Source of the DNA: Clostridium swellfunianum
Lineage (GTDB): Bacteria; Bacillota; Clostridia; Clostridiales; Clostridiaceae
Length of the DNA stretch: 64,000 nucleotides
Direction of reading: 5' to 3'
Assembly (NCBI RefSeq): GCF_023656515.1
Contig: NZ_JAMOFV010000006.1
Location: 1,525,354-1,589,353 of the forward strand
In this document: piece after piece, positions 1 to 8,086 of the stretch
How the letters are laid out: each line of letters opens with the position of its first letter
Numbering within the stretch: position 1 is the first letter of the stretch
The notes under the pieces: model-generated
The model's input: the letters and a program-made list of their open reading frames with translations, nothing else
The model's database searches: none
What the model was told of the DNA's origin: nothing
Made by a program: the position numbers and the translations under genes

Positions 1-124
1 TTATCTTTCCTGGATACTTCATTGCAGGAAGTACATTAAAGCCGTTTCCATGGTCCATAGCCATGATAAATGTTCTCTTATCCTCTCTGAATACGTGATT
101 TAGACGATGTACTTTGTTTGCCAT
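1..124 (-). CDS. Class I aldolase of the LacD/DhnA/LsrF type (N-terminus only)
   Basis: The gene runs off the left edge; only the first 41 codons are visible. It starts at the ATG at 122-124 with an AAAGGA Shine-Dalgarno about 12 nt upstream. The visible peptide contains IMAMDHG, the conserved N-terminal strand motif of the DhnA/LsrF/DeoC-like class I aldolases, which cleave phosphorylated sugars through a Schiff base on a lysine that lies beyond the edge. It is divergent from a SorC-type sugar-phosphate-responsive regulator, a common pairing for sugar-phosphate catabolic genes. A TATAAT-like -10 lies at 154-159 on this strand, with no convincing -35. The substrate cannot be told from this fragment. 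Confidence 0.7.
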   Translation of the reverse strand, partial: MANKVHRLNHVFREDKRTFIMAMDHGNGFNVLPAMKYPGKI

Positions 125-443
125 GTTGAATCAACTTCCTTTCTTTTAAATGTATTATAGACTGTAAAGTTTTTAACATATAAAGTGTTTTAATATATTG
201 CAAGCTGCTTGCTCCCCTATAACAGGCTTAAAGAAACATATTTAAATGTTACATTTGTACATTATATGAGCGTTTGTAACAGAACATTACTCTTGTATTT
301 ATTTTTAATAAATTATTTAGCCTATTATTTCTAAACTCCTAATTTCTAAATACTAACAAAAATATAACTCAATAAGCTTGTACGCACTAATAATAAGATG
401 GTATAATAAAAGCCTAATTTAACATATTTTGGAAGGTGATACT
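125..443. other. Divergent promoter region between aldolase and SorC-type regulator
   Basis: This is 319 bp of AT-rich DNA without a gene. It holds the promoter of the rightward regulator (378-407) and a possible leftward -10 at 154-159. The operator of the regulator is expected here, but I could not pick out a convincing dyad by eye. Confidence 0.6.
378..407 (+). promoter_or_regulatory. SigA promoter of the SorC-type regulator
   Basis: TTGTAC (378-383), an 18-bp spacer and a perfect TATAAT (402-407) precede the GTG start at 444. Confidence 0.65.
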
Positions 444-1382
444 GTGCAAGATATAAATATAAGAAATGAGTATACAAAGGTTGCCTACTACTATTACAAG
501 TTAGGAATGACTCAAGATGAGATTGCAAAAAAAATGTCCACGTCTAGGCAAAGAGTTAATAGAATTCTTAAAAAGTGTCTTGAAACAGGAATTGTAAAAA
601 TCGTTATACAAGAATATGATAATCAAAATGTGGATTTGGAAATTGAATTAGAAACCCTTTTAGGGCTAAATGAGATGATTATTGTAAATAATGCTGATGG
701 TGAAATCAACGAATTCCTTGGAGCTGCAGCTTCCTCCTACCTTGAACGCGTCTTAAAGGCTAATGATATAATTGGCTTCTCCAGGGGAAGAGCTTTGTCT
801 TCTCTAGTACAAAATCTTCGACCAATGGATAAAAAGAATCTTACAGTCACACAACTCGTTGGCGGACTTAATGCTGATGAATCCCATATTAATTCAGATT
901 ATATTGTGGCTCACTCCTCAGAAGTTCTAAATGCAAAGCCATGTTTTATGTATGCTCCTATTATTTTAGAAAACAAAAAGCTCCGTGATTCTCTAATGAA
1001 TGAAAGCTTTTTTTCTAGCGTATACGATGTCATGAAGTCTTGTACTATAGCAATTGTTGGTATTGGAGATATGTCTGATAAATCTAACTTTGTGCAAAAA
1101 AATTTCATATCGAAATCAGAATCCTATATTCTTCAGAGTAAAAATGCAGTAGGGGAGATATGTACACATTATTTTGATGTAAACGGAAAAATAATTGATA
1201 GCGGTTTAAATGACCGAGTGTTATCCATAGATTTGCAAAGCTATAAGAGCATTCCTATTCGTATTGGGGTTGGCTGTGGCCCAGAAAAGCTTTCTTCCAT
1301 ACTTGGCGCCGCACGAGGAGAACTAATAAATGTACTTATAACAGACTTTAAAACAGCACAAGCTCTATCTGAAATGTTATAG
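444..1382 (+). CDS. SorC-family sugar-binding transcriptional regulator
   Basis: 312 aa. The N-terminal 55 residues form a helix-turn-helix (GMTQDEIAKKMSTSRQRVNR) of the SorC/DeoR-like type. The rest, about 65-310, is the SorC sugar-phosphate binding fold with GFSRGRALSSL and AIVGIGDMS, motifs typical of the effector pocket. The reading frame is open from a TTG at 429, but GGAAGGTG at 431-438 places the GTG at 444 as the likely start. It probably represses or activates the divergent aldolase gene in response to a phosphorylated sugar; the effector is not deducible. A strong hairpin terminator follows at 1450. Confidence 0.85.
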   Translation: MQDINIRNEYTKVAYYYYKLGMTQDEIAKKMSTSRQRVNRILKKCLETGIVKIVIQEYDNQNVDLEIELETLLGLNEMIIVNNADGEINEFLGAAASSYLERVLKANDIIGFSRGRALSSLVQNLRPMDKKNLTVTQLVGGLNADESHINSDYIVAHSSEVLNAKPCFMYAPIILENKKLRDSLMNESFFSSVYDVMKSCTIAIVGIGDMSDKSNFVQKNFISKSESYILQSKNAVGEICTHYFDVNGKIIDSGLNDRVLSIDLQSYKSIPIRIGVGCGPEKLSSILGAARGELINVLITDFKTAQALSEML

Positions 1383-1449
1383 TTAATATTATAATTGTAG
1401 TCTTGTGTATATAATGAATAAGACATGCTACGCCCATTAGACAAAGTAA

Positions 1450-1485
1450 GGTGCTGCAGACTATAAAATCCGCAGCACCTTTTTT
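1450..1485 (+). terminator. Intrinsic terminator (GCAGCACC-type hairpin)
   Basis: GGTGCTGC (1450-1457) pairs with GCAGCACC (1472-1479), followed by six T. It lies between the convergent regulator and chemoreceptor genes and overlaps the chemoreceptor stop codon. A near-identical hairpin recurs at 61457 and a half copy at about 49897. Confidence 0.85.
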
Positions 1486-3016
1486 ACTTTATCAAACTAT
1501 TCATTTCAATGGCAGTATTTTTTAATTCTTCTGCGCTCGCAGCAATCTCTTCGCTTACAGCGGCAGTTTGATTTACTGACTTTGTTACTGTTTCAAATCT
1601 GCTTAGTGTATTTTCTGTTGTCTCCACTATGTTTGAATTAAAGGCTACAACATTATTTGTTTCTTCTAACAGGTTAGTCATCAGTTGATTAACCTCTTTG
1701 ATATTCTCACCTGATAGTTTCTGCTTATTTAGCATGTTCATTACACTAGAAACTGTTTCACTCAAAATCTTATTTCCAAACTCTATCTTTTCATTGCTGT
1801 CTACCATAAGTGTTTCTACCTGTGATGTTTTTTCTTTAAACTCATTAACGATAACACTTACATCACTTAAAGACTTTCTGCTGTGTTCAGCTAGTTTTCC
1901 AACTTCCTCTGCAACAACTGAAAAACCTCTTCCAGCTTCCCCTGCCCTTGCGGATTCAATGCTTGCATTTAGTGCAAGAAGGTTTGTCTGGTCGGCAATA
2001 TCACCAATCATTGAAAGTATCTCATCCATTTGTCTTGATTTTTCTTTTAGAATTTTAGTTGCCTCTGAAGTTATTACTATACTCTTCATTGCGCCATTCA
2101 TAATATCAAGCACATTCTTTACAGATTTCTCATTGCTATTGGAAGCTTCCATCAGCTCCTCAGAAATTGCCTCAGTTTCTTTAATTTTTGAAGATGCTGT
2201 TTTATTTATATCCAGAAGAGTTTCAAGAATTTGTCTACTTCTATGAGAATTATTCAGCATTTCATTTGCATCCTCGCTTACGGCCATACTAGCACCTGCG
2301 ATTTCTTGCATGGAACTATTTTCTTCTTCTATAATATTTGTTAATGAATCGCTAGAACTTAAGAGAGCCTTTGAAAATTCAGAAATCTTATTAAACAGCA
2401 TTGATATACTGTTATTTTTTTCGCTCAGTATATTCTGATTTTCCTCAACCTCCTTAAGAAGTCTGGCTGAAAACAAGGTAAAGATAAAGATACCAAATGA
2501 AACAAGGCTTATATCTACAGCTCTTATAATTAGCTCTCTAACAAGCACTTGCTTATCTGGAAGCGCTACTGGGTTTAATAAAAACAAAGCTATTTGACAC
2601 ATTATGCTTATTGTTAATGATATTATATTCATCTTTGTATCTAAAAACATAGCACCAAGGATTACAAAATAAAAAACACTTATCCATAGCTCCTTAGATG
2701 GGAATAAAAGAGTTATATACATATAATTAGTATAAGAAATCAGTAATATAACAGCTTTAAGCACAATTAGCTTTCTATTCCAATTCTTCTCATCCTTCAT
2801 GATGTTTTTATACATAAGCCTAAAGGTTATTAGTTCAATTAAAACCAACCCCATTAGTCCTAAAATAGGAGTCCAGCTCATTTCGCTGTATAAGCCAATA
2901 TACTTCATAAATGCAAACAATCCTCCTGCTAAGCAGGCGCTTATTGAATAAATAATTAAAACAAATTTTAAAGTTCTCTTTTGATAATCAACTAAAATAC
3001 TTGCGGATTTTTCCAT
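1484..3016 (-). CDS. Methyl-accepting chemotaxis protein with six-TM sensor region
   Basis: About 510 aa. The N-terminus shows about six hydrophobic segments (roughly residues 18-38, 48-68, 83-104, 110-124, 130-148, 163-185) with almost no extracytoplasmic loop, followed directly by a long coiled coil and the MCP signalling domain. The hairpin tip carries [19 protein letters not shown], the CheA/CheW contact motif. I see no HAMP domain and no Cache or other soluble sensor, so the ligand or stimulus is presumably sensed in the membrane. GGAGG sits six bases before the ATG at 3016, so that start is preferred over an in-frame ATG six bases upstream. It lies 38 nt downstream of the ketosynthase-like gene and shares its riboswitch leader. 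Confidence 0.9.
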   Translation of the reverse strand: MEKSASILVDYQKRTLKFVLIIYSISACLAGGLFAFMKYIGLYSEMSWTPILGLMGLVLIELITFRLMYKNIMKDEKNWNRKLIVLKAVILLISYTNYMYITLLFPSKELWISVFYFVILGAMFLDTKMNIISLTISIMCQIALFLLNPVALPDKQVLVRELIIRAVDISLVSFGIFIFTLFSARLLKEVEENQNILSEKNNSISMLFNKISEFSKALLSSSDSLTNIIEEENSSMQEIAGASMAVSEDANEMLNNSHRSRQILETLLDINKTASSKIKETEAISEELMEASNSNEKSVKNVLDIMNGAMKSIVITSEATKILKEKSRQMDEILSMIGDIADQTNLLALNASIESARAGEAGRGFSVVAEEVGKLAEHSRKSLSDVSVIVNEFKEKTSQVETLMVDSNEKIEFGNKILSETVSSVMNMLNKQKLSGENIKEVNQLMTNLLEETNNVVAFNSNIVETTENTLSRFETVTKSVNQTAAVSEEIAASAEELKNTAIEMNSLIK

Positions 3017-3054
3017 ATACATCCTCCTTCGCTTCAGTATGCTTGTTTACTTTT

Positions 3055-4059
3055 TTACCATTTATATAATAATGCTGCCATGGTATATCCACCTGCTACT
3101 GAACAAAATATTGAAATTTCATCCTTATTAAATTGCTCTTTATTTAGCCTGTCATCCAATGCCATAATGGGGCTTGTGCAGCCTGTATATCCGTACTTAT
3201 TTCCAACAAAAGTCGCCTGTTCAAAAGAAGCGCCCAATTTCTCCATAGTCAATCCTAAATCAAACTTTGAAAATTGAGACATGAAATAATGTGTAACATC
3301 TTCTTCTGTATATCCATTTTCCTCTAAGAGACCAATTATTAATTCCGACCACTTTTCTGAAAGGAAGCTAAAGTCAAAAGGATTCCACTCCATCTTCTTT
3401 TCGTCTGGCTCTATATCCTTGTTAGGTATGTTAGACAAACCGCATGCAGGGAACCTTATAGTTTCATTATAGGTATCATCAGTATCCATTCTAGAGCCTA
3501 AAAATCCTCTTTCCTCCTGCTCTTCCCTTACCTCTAGGACTACAGCTGCTGCTCCATCTGAAATACATCCATAAACAACTAAATCATTTTCCTTAGCAAA
3601 AGGACTTATGTGCATTGAGCCTACTACTAGAATTCTTTTGTACTTCTTATCAGTTTTTAAATATCTAGAAGCTATATCTATTCCTGTGATCATACCAATG
3701 CAATCATTGTTTATATCAAATACATTTGTAACACTCTTAGCCTGAAGCATATTTTTTAGTATTAATGCACAGCATGGAGTCAGGTATTCTGGAGTATCTG
3801 AAACAGAAATAATTGCATCAATATCCTTAGGCTCAAGCTTCGCTTTTTTTAGAGCCTTTTTTGCAGCTTCAACGCCCATCGTTATGCTTGTCTCATTTTC
3901 TTCTGCAAGAGTTCTTGTCTCTCTTCCAACCTTCTCCATTAAACCAATAGCATGCTCTTCCATACCGTATTTCCTAAAGTGATTGGCATAATATTCATTA
4001 TCAACTATTCTTTTAGGGTGATAGCTTCCTACACCTTTTATGTATACATTTCTAAACAT
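3055..4059 (-). CDS. Ketoacyl-ACP synthase III-like protein with atypical active site
   Basis: 334 aa, full length for the FabH/KASIII thiolase fold. The nucleophilic cysteine is present (Cys120 in NNDCIG). Aligned by eye with E. coli FabH, the catalytic His of the HQAN motif is replaced by Ser261 (SQFSKF) and the catalytic Asn of GNTSAAS by Tyr291 (GYTGCTS). An acyl-cysteine intermediate is therefore plausible, but the decarboxylating His/Asn pair is missing, which argues for acyl transfer, hydrolysis or another condensation rather than ordinary fatty-acid initiation. It is the first gene behind a c-di-GMP-I riboswitch and is followed by the chemoreceptor gene. Its role is unknown. Confidence 0.85.
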   Translation of the reverse strand: MFRNVYIKGVGSYHPKRIVDNEYYANHFRKYGMEEHAIGLMEKVGRETRTLAEENETSITMGVEAAKKALKKAKLEPKDIDAIISVSDTPEYLTPCCALILKNMLQAKSVTNVFDINNDCIGMITGIDIASRYLKTDKKYKRILVVGSMHISPFAKENDLVVYGCISDGAAAVVLEVREEQEERGFLGSRMDTDDTYNETIRFPACGLSNIPNKDIEPDEKKMEWNPFDFSFLSEKWSELIIGLLEENGYTEEDVTHYFMSQFSKFDLGLTMEKLGASFEQATFVGNKYGYTGCTSPIMALDDRLNKEQFNKDEISIFCSVAGGYTMAALLYKW

Positions 4060-4210
4060 TAAAACGCCTCCAAACTTTACTCCTTATTTTTGTTGCAGAT
4101 TTTTAGTCTTTTAAATGATGTAAACTGATTGTCTAAGATGTTGATATAGACTCACCTCCATTTACATATATAATCTGCCGAGTACTTTTGAAAGCCATAA
4201 ATAAGAACTC

Positions 4211-4260
4211 AAAAAATACCAAGGTAGACTATGATTAAACGTCGCCCTTGGTATTTTTTT
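4211..4260 (-). terminator. Riboswitch-associated intrinsic terminator
   Basis: A stem of AATACCAAGG (4215-4224) with CCTTGGTATT (4247-4256) is followed by a T-run on the minus strand. It sits immediately 3' of the c-di-GMP aptamer and about 150 nt before the ketosynthase-like start, so it is the expected expression platform. It also has a T-run on the plus strand. Confidence 0.8.
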
Positions 4261-4267
4261 ATTTATG

Positions 4268-4360
4268 TACTTCGGCAACCTGGCAATCATAGGATTATGC
4301 ATCCTTTAGACCCACGGCTTTGCGTCCCCGCCTTTCGATGGGTTTGCTATTATCGGCACG
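4268..4360 (-). ncRNA. Cyclic di-GMP-I (GEMM-I) riboswitch aptamer
   Basis: Read on the minus strand, the aptamer contains AGCAAACCC, a GAAA tetraloop hairpin, GGGGACGCAAAGCC, GTCTAA, a variable hairpin and a closing GGTTGCCGAAG. This is the conserved GEMM-I order: P2 with GNRA tetraloop, GACGCAAAGCC ligand-binding core, tetraloop-receptor arm. A SigA promoter lies just upstream (4380-4408) and a terminator just downstream (4211-4260). It should let cellular c-di-GMP set read-through into the ketosynthase-like and chemoreceptor genes. Whether ligand turns expression on or off cannot be told by eye. Confidence 0.92.
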
Positions 4361-4379
4361 TTTTTTCAATTCGCATCAT

Positions 4380-4408
4380 ATTATAGCACAATTTTCCATA
4401 AAGTCCAA
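4380..4408 (-). promoter_or_regulatory. SigA promoter of the riboswitch-ketosynthase-chemoreceptor unit
   Basis: On the minus strand TTGGAC (4403-4408), a 17-bp spacer and a perfect TATAAT (4380-4385) place transcription start just before the aptamer. Confidence 0.8.
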
Positions 4409-4443
4409 GTGTATATCTTATAAGAGTTTCCTAATAGTATTTC

Positions 4444-4473
4444 TTCACAAATTTCAGCTTCCGTACATATAAT
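4444..4473 (+). promoter_or_regulatory. SigA promoter of the GH3-type gene
   Basis: TTCACA (4444-4449), an 18-bp spacer and TATAAT (4468-4473) precede the GH3 gene. This promoter is back to back with the riboswitch promoter. Confidence 0.6.
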
Positions 4474-4527
4474 GATAAGTGATTAATAAAAAGGAGATGT
4501 TTTAGTACGAACATACTAGGCAAAGCG

Positions 4528-6183
4528 ATGTCCTATTCCTTTGTAAAAGTGTCTAAATTCTCAGAGAAAAAATTTAACAAAGATACTGAAAATGCTTTTA
4601 GCCGAAATACTGAAGTACTTAATAAAACTCTTTCAAGAAATTGCAGCACTGAATTTGGAAAAAAATATAACTTCTCAAATATTCACAGCGTGGAGGATTA
4701 TAAAAAGAAAGTTCCTCTATGCACTTACAAGGACTATGAACAATATATTAGCAGAATGTGCTCAGGTGAGGAAAACATCTTGGTAGCGGAAGAAGTAAAA
4801 TTCTATGGAATGTCCTCTGGAACTACAGGCAAACAAAAATATATCCCAGTCACGAAGAGTTCACTTTCTGCTGTATCTGAAGTAATGAGCATGCTTATAC
4901 AGAGAATTCTTTATAATAATTTTAAAAGCAGCTGGTCCTATGGCAAAGGCTTATCACTAACCGATATGGTTATAGCGGGATATACTCAAGGCGGAAAACC
5001 AATATGTGCAGGAACTTCCGGAGGTATGAGATCTATAAAATGGATGATACCATTTATTTGGACTACTCCTGTAGAGGTGATGAATCTAGGGAAAGGCATT
5101 GATACCCTGTATCTTCACCTTCTGTTTGCAATTAAAGAGCGAAATCTTATGTATATAAACGGAATTTTTATTTCTTCTGTTCTAGATATGTTCAGACATT
5201 TGGAAAAACACTCCGAAGAGCTGGTGAGAGATATCCGAAAAGGAACTATTAGCAGGAATATTGGATTATCAGAAGCTGACCGAAAAGTACTACTTAAAAA
5301 AATATCGCCTGATGCAGGGAGAGCTGACTTTTTGGAGAAGGAGTTTAAAAAAGGCTTTAAGGGCATCGCTAAAAGGATATGGCCGAAATTAATATATATA
5401 GCAAGTGTTACTGGAGCAAATTTTTCTATATATGATGATAAGGTAGCTGAGTACAGCGGAAATATACCTGTTTACTCCAGCGTTTATTCTGCCACCGAAG
5501 CTGCTGTAGGTGTAAATAGATATATAAACAAGCAGAGATACGTAGTTATTCCAAGGGTGGCTTTTTTTGAGTTTATACCTGTTGAAGATTTAGATAAGGA
5601 GCAGCCATCAACAAAAAATCTAAACGAGCTAAGGCTAGGCTCAGAATATGAAGTTGTTGCCACAAATCAAGCAGGCTTATACAGATATAGGATAGGCGAT
5701 GTTATTAAGGTTGTAGATTTTTATAATCAAAGCCCTGAAATTGAGTTTTTGTATAGAAAAAATCAATTATTAAACATGGTATCTGAAAAAACTACGGAAG
5801 AACATGTACTCAATGCTCTTTCAAATATCTTTAAAAACCTTGGAGCAAGCTTTTCAGATTATACTGTAACTCCGGACAACAGCATTTCTCCTGGAAGATA
5901 CGTATTTTATATTGAAGCAAAGGACTCCTTGAAAAATAGCAATATAAAAAGTATAAGCAGTCTAATGGATAAGGAACTCTCCAAGATAAATATTGCTTAT
6001 GGTAGACAAAGGAGCAAGCGCAAACTCGCTGAGGCACAGGTTAAATTAGTTAAGGAAGGTACCTTCATGCTGATAAAGAAAATGAAAATAGCTAAGGGGG
6101 TTTCAAAAAATCAGTTTAAGATGCCTAGAGTTGTAACTGATAGAGAGATAATTGATTTGCTAGACAGAAATATTAAATACTAA
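4528..6183 (+). CDS. GH3-family acyl-adenylating amido-synthetase-like protein
   Basis: 551 aa, the full length of the GH3 (auxin-responsive, JAR1-like) branch of the ANL superfamily. The phosphate-binding loop SSGTTGKQK is at residues 96-104, the second ATP motif YSSVYSATEAAVGVN in the middle, and YRYRIGDVI marks the hinge region. Plant GH3 enzymes adenylate a carboxylic acid and join it to an amino acid; bacterial members are largely uncharacterised. The ATG at 4528 is the only plausible start because no start codon occurs upstream in frame. A better Shine-Dalgarno, AAGGAG at 4491, lies 31 nt away. It is divergent from the ketosynthase-like gene and ends at an 18-bp terminator stem. Confidence 0.88.
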   Translation: MSYSFVKVSKFSEKKFNKDTENAFSRNTEVLNKTLSRNCSTEFGKKYNFSNIHSVEDYKKKVPLCTYKDYEQYISRMCSGEENILVAEEVKFYGMSSGTTGKQKYIPVTKSSLSAVSEVMSMLIQRILYNNFKSSWSYGKGLSLTDMVIAGYTQGGKPICAGTSGGMRSIKWMIPFIWTTPVEVMNLGKGIDTLYLHLLFAIKERNLMYINGIFISSVLDMFRHLEKHSEELVRDIRKGTISRNIGLSEADRKVLLKKISPDAGRADFLEKEFKKGFKGIAKRIWPKLIYIASVTGANFSIYDDKVAEYSGNIPVYSSVYSATEAAVGVNRYINKQRYVVIPRVAFFEFIPVEDLDKEQPSTKNLNELRLGSEYEVVATNQAGLYRYRIGDVIKVVDFYNQSPEIEFLYRKNQLLNMVSEKTTEEHVLNALSNIFKNLGASFSDYTVTPDNSISPGRYVFYIEAKDSLKNSNIKSISSLMDKELSKINIAYGRQRSKRKLAEAQVKLVKEGTFMLIKKMKIAKGVSKNQFKMPRVVTDREIIDLLDRNIKY

Positions 6184-6186
6184 CAA

Positions 6187-6227
6187 AGTAAAAGCCTCAA
6201 ATAGTATATCTATTTGAGGCTTTTACT
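6187..6227 (+). terminator. Intrinsic terminator of the GH3 gene
   Basis: A perfect 18-bp stem (6187-6204 with 6210-6227) has a TATAT loop; the stem itself ends in a T-rich strand. Confidence 0.85.
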
Positions 6228-6393
6228 CTATTTAAATAATCCTAAAGGCATTAAAAATCTGCCAGCCCCTGCCACTATGTGAGAGATTAAACGGCTAGCT
6301 GTAAGTACTTAAAAACATATAAAACTGCCCTCAGAATATATAATAAGGTTTATGCACATACTGATTACAGCTTATGAAATTGGGGTGGTAGTT

Positions 6394-6858
6394 ATGATTG
6401 TTATTTATCATGATGTTGGTGGAACACATTCGTCTTGCGTTTGCGCCAATATACATATAAATAAGCTTCCCACAGATAGATTTCCTGAAATAGAACAAAT
6501 ATTGAGCTTGCCTACCTTTGATAAGATAACAAAAACTGATTATGGCCGCTTAATATATATAGGAACAGACGAATTTGGAGCTAAGGTATACACTTTATGC
6601 AGAATGCGAAGCAAGAGATTCGTGATACCTGCCATATCAGATATGTATCAAACCTTCAATGGGAGCATGGATGGTTTTTTTCTCGCTGATACCTCTCCAA
6701 CAGTCAATAATTTAATGAGACTCGGAGGTCTTAGCTCGAGGGGACTTAACCTGGTTTCCTTTGGAAGACCTATTGCTGCAAAAGCAGTCATAGATGCCTA
6801 TCCTCAGATGGTAGATTTGGTTAAAACCACAAAGGAGTACATGAGGAAACATATATAG
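6394..6858 (+). CDS. DUF3189 family protein
   Basis: 154 aa. The sequence begins MIVIYHDVGGTHSS and contains IYIGTDEFGAKVYTL and LMRLGGLSSRGLN, which I recognise as the DUF3189 family of clostridia and related Firmicutes. Its function is unknown. The frame stays open 14 codons further upstream, but GGGGTGG at 6382-6388 points to the ATG at 6394. It appears to be a single-gene unit. Confidence 0.75.
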   Translation: MIVIYHDVGGTHSSCVCANIHINKLPTDRFPEIEQILSLPTFDKITKTDYGRLIYIGTDEFGAKVYTLCRMRSKRFVIPAISDMYQTFNGSMDGFFLADTSPTVNNLMRLGGLSSRGLNLVSFGRPIAAKAVIDAYPQMVDLVKTTKEYMRKHI

Positions 6859-6897
6859 ATGGATCATCAAAAGACTATAACGTTCTGCTGCTGATAT

Positions 6898-6950
6898 GCC
6901 CCCTTTATATTAGACAGTTACAATAACGAAACTGTTTCTATAAAGGGGGC
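6898..6950. repeat. 53-bp imperfect inverted repeat
   Basis: GCCCCCTTTATA (6898-6909) is complementary to TATAAAGGGGGC (6939-6950), with an inner ACAGTT/AACTGT stem. No T-run follows on either strand, which is unusual for a terminator. It sits between two convergent genes. It could be a weak bidirectional terminator or a relic of two insertion-sequence ends. Confidence 0.6.
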
Positions 6951-6980
6951 ACATTATAGTCAGACCAAGTGCTTCTATTA

Positions 6981-7946
6981 TTAAAGGCTTCCGTCAGCCT
7001 TCATTTCTTTTAATAGCTTTTCAGCAAGACTCAGGTAGTTATCCCAAGCTGTATTTCTAGTAGTGTAGCCGCTTGCTGCATAGTCTCCTGTGCTTCCTAT
7101 TGCAGGCATTTTGGATATATCTAGCATGTTTTGTGTTTGCACAGCAACCTTGTTTAGTTCATCCATTTGAACGTTGAAGCCTATTCTTGAAGGCTCTTCG
7201 TACTCAACACTTTCATACTTTGACTGTCTGTAGTACTTCTTTAAGGCTGGATCTTTTATCTCATCTGGTGAATCAGCAAAAATCTCATCGTATCTAACAG
7301 AAACTATTTTCTTGTCTTTTACAACTACTTTAAGAAGACCAGTTAGTCCTCCATCAAGCTTTTCAGCGATGCTGTAATACTTCTCGTTTGATGCTTTCTC
7401 AAGTGCTGGTGCTAATTTTTGAGCTAATGGAACCATTGACTGCTTTACGCTGTTTGAAGCTCCTGACACTGTGTCTACCTCAGTTGTCAAGCTTTGCTTT
7501 TCAAGCATTTGCTTCTCTGCCTTAAGAACTCCTTGAATCCATGCAGCACCTTTTTTCTCACCCATAGTGAAGTTATATTCTGACATACGCTTTGGCACAT
7601 CTTGATAATAACGGTGGTAATAATTTGGACGAGTTCTCTCGTTAAACTCAACAAGAACTATCTTCCCATCATTTTTCACGGCTTCTAATGTGCCAAGGTG
7701 CCCTTGTCTAAAGCGCTCTTCAATCTTATAGTAGTCTCCCTTTGTTATTCCAAGCTTAGGCTGAATACTCCACTCAAGCTTTGTGTTTTTAGCTGCTCCC
7801 TCTGAACTTTCTGTTGGCTTTGAAGCAGTCTCTGCTTTATCTGCATTTTGATTGTTTACTGGCTGCTTTGGAGCACATCCTGTAATTGTAGCTGCTATAA
7901 TTGTAATAATTAATCCGGTTACTAATCTTGATTTTCTAAATGCCAT
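6981..7946 (-). CDS. Lipoprotein with FMN-binding-domain-like repeats
   Basis: 321 aa. A lipoprotein signal (AATITGC, Cys24) is followed by an Asn/Ala/Lys/Ser-rich linker and two similar halves of about 120 residues. Each half has a hydrophobic KIVxVxxxE/D strand. The first ends in DTVSGASNS, close to the SGAT flavinylation motif of FMN_bind proteins but with Ser where ApbE normally attaches FMN to Thr. The start is placed at 7946 because GGGAGAAG precedes it; an ATG 21 bases upstream has no ribosome binding site. It is probably an extracytoplasmic redox-related lipoprotein of unknown partner. Confidence 0.65.
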   Translation of the reverse strand: MAFRKSRLVTGLIITIIAATITGCAPKQPVNNQNADKAETASKPTESSEGAAKNTKLEWSIQPKLGITKGDYYKIEERFRQGHLGTLEAVKNDGKIVLVEFNERTRPNYYHRYYQDVPKRMSEYNFTMGEKKGAAWIQGVLKAEKQMLEKQSLTTEVDTVSGASNSVKQSMVPLAQKLAPALEKASNEKYYSIAEKLDGGLTGLLKVVVKDKKIVSVRYDEIFADSPDEIKDPALKKYYRQSKYESVEYEEPSRIGFNVQMDELNKVAVQTQNMLDISKMPAIGSTGDYAASGYTTRNTAWDNYLSLAEKLLKEMKADGSL

Positions 7947-7977
7947 TTTAACACTTCTCCCATTCAATTTAGTTGTT

Positions 7978-8023
7978 AAAAAAAAGACATGTTTGTTATG
8001 TATTTATCATACAAAAATGTCTT
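7978..8023 (-). terminator. Intrinsic terminator of the two-component operon
   Basis: ATGTCTT (8017-8023) and AAGACAT (7984-7990) form the stem; the minus strand continues into eight T. It separates the response regulator from the lipoprotein gene. Confidence 0.75.
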
Positions 8024-8086
8024 CATAAATTGAATGTAATTATTAAGGATTCTACCCCCATAAAACACGGATAGAAAGATGAGCTT

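Noticed and set aside
1450-1485. The GCAGCACC hairpins as tRNA or small RNA genes
   Set aside because: Too short, no cloverleaf; simple terminator hairpins.
1698-2246. Long rightward frame (182 codons) opposite the chemoreceptor gene
   Set aside because: Antisense shadow of the MCP coding sequence, rich in Ser/Ile/Phe as expected from reversed MCP codons; no ribosome binding site.
4497-4505. A mini leader frame (ATG TTT TAG) before the GH3 gene
   Set aside because: The ATG abuts the AAGGAG with no spacing; unlikely to be translated.
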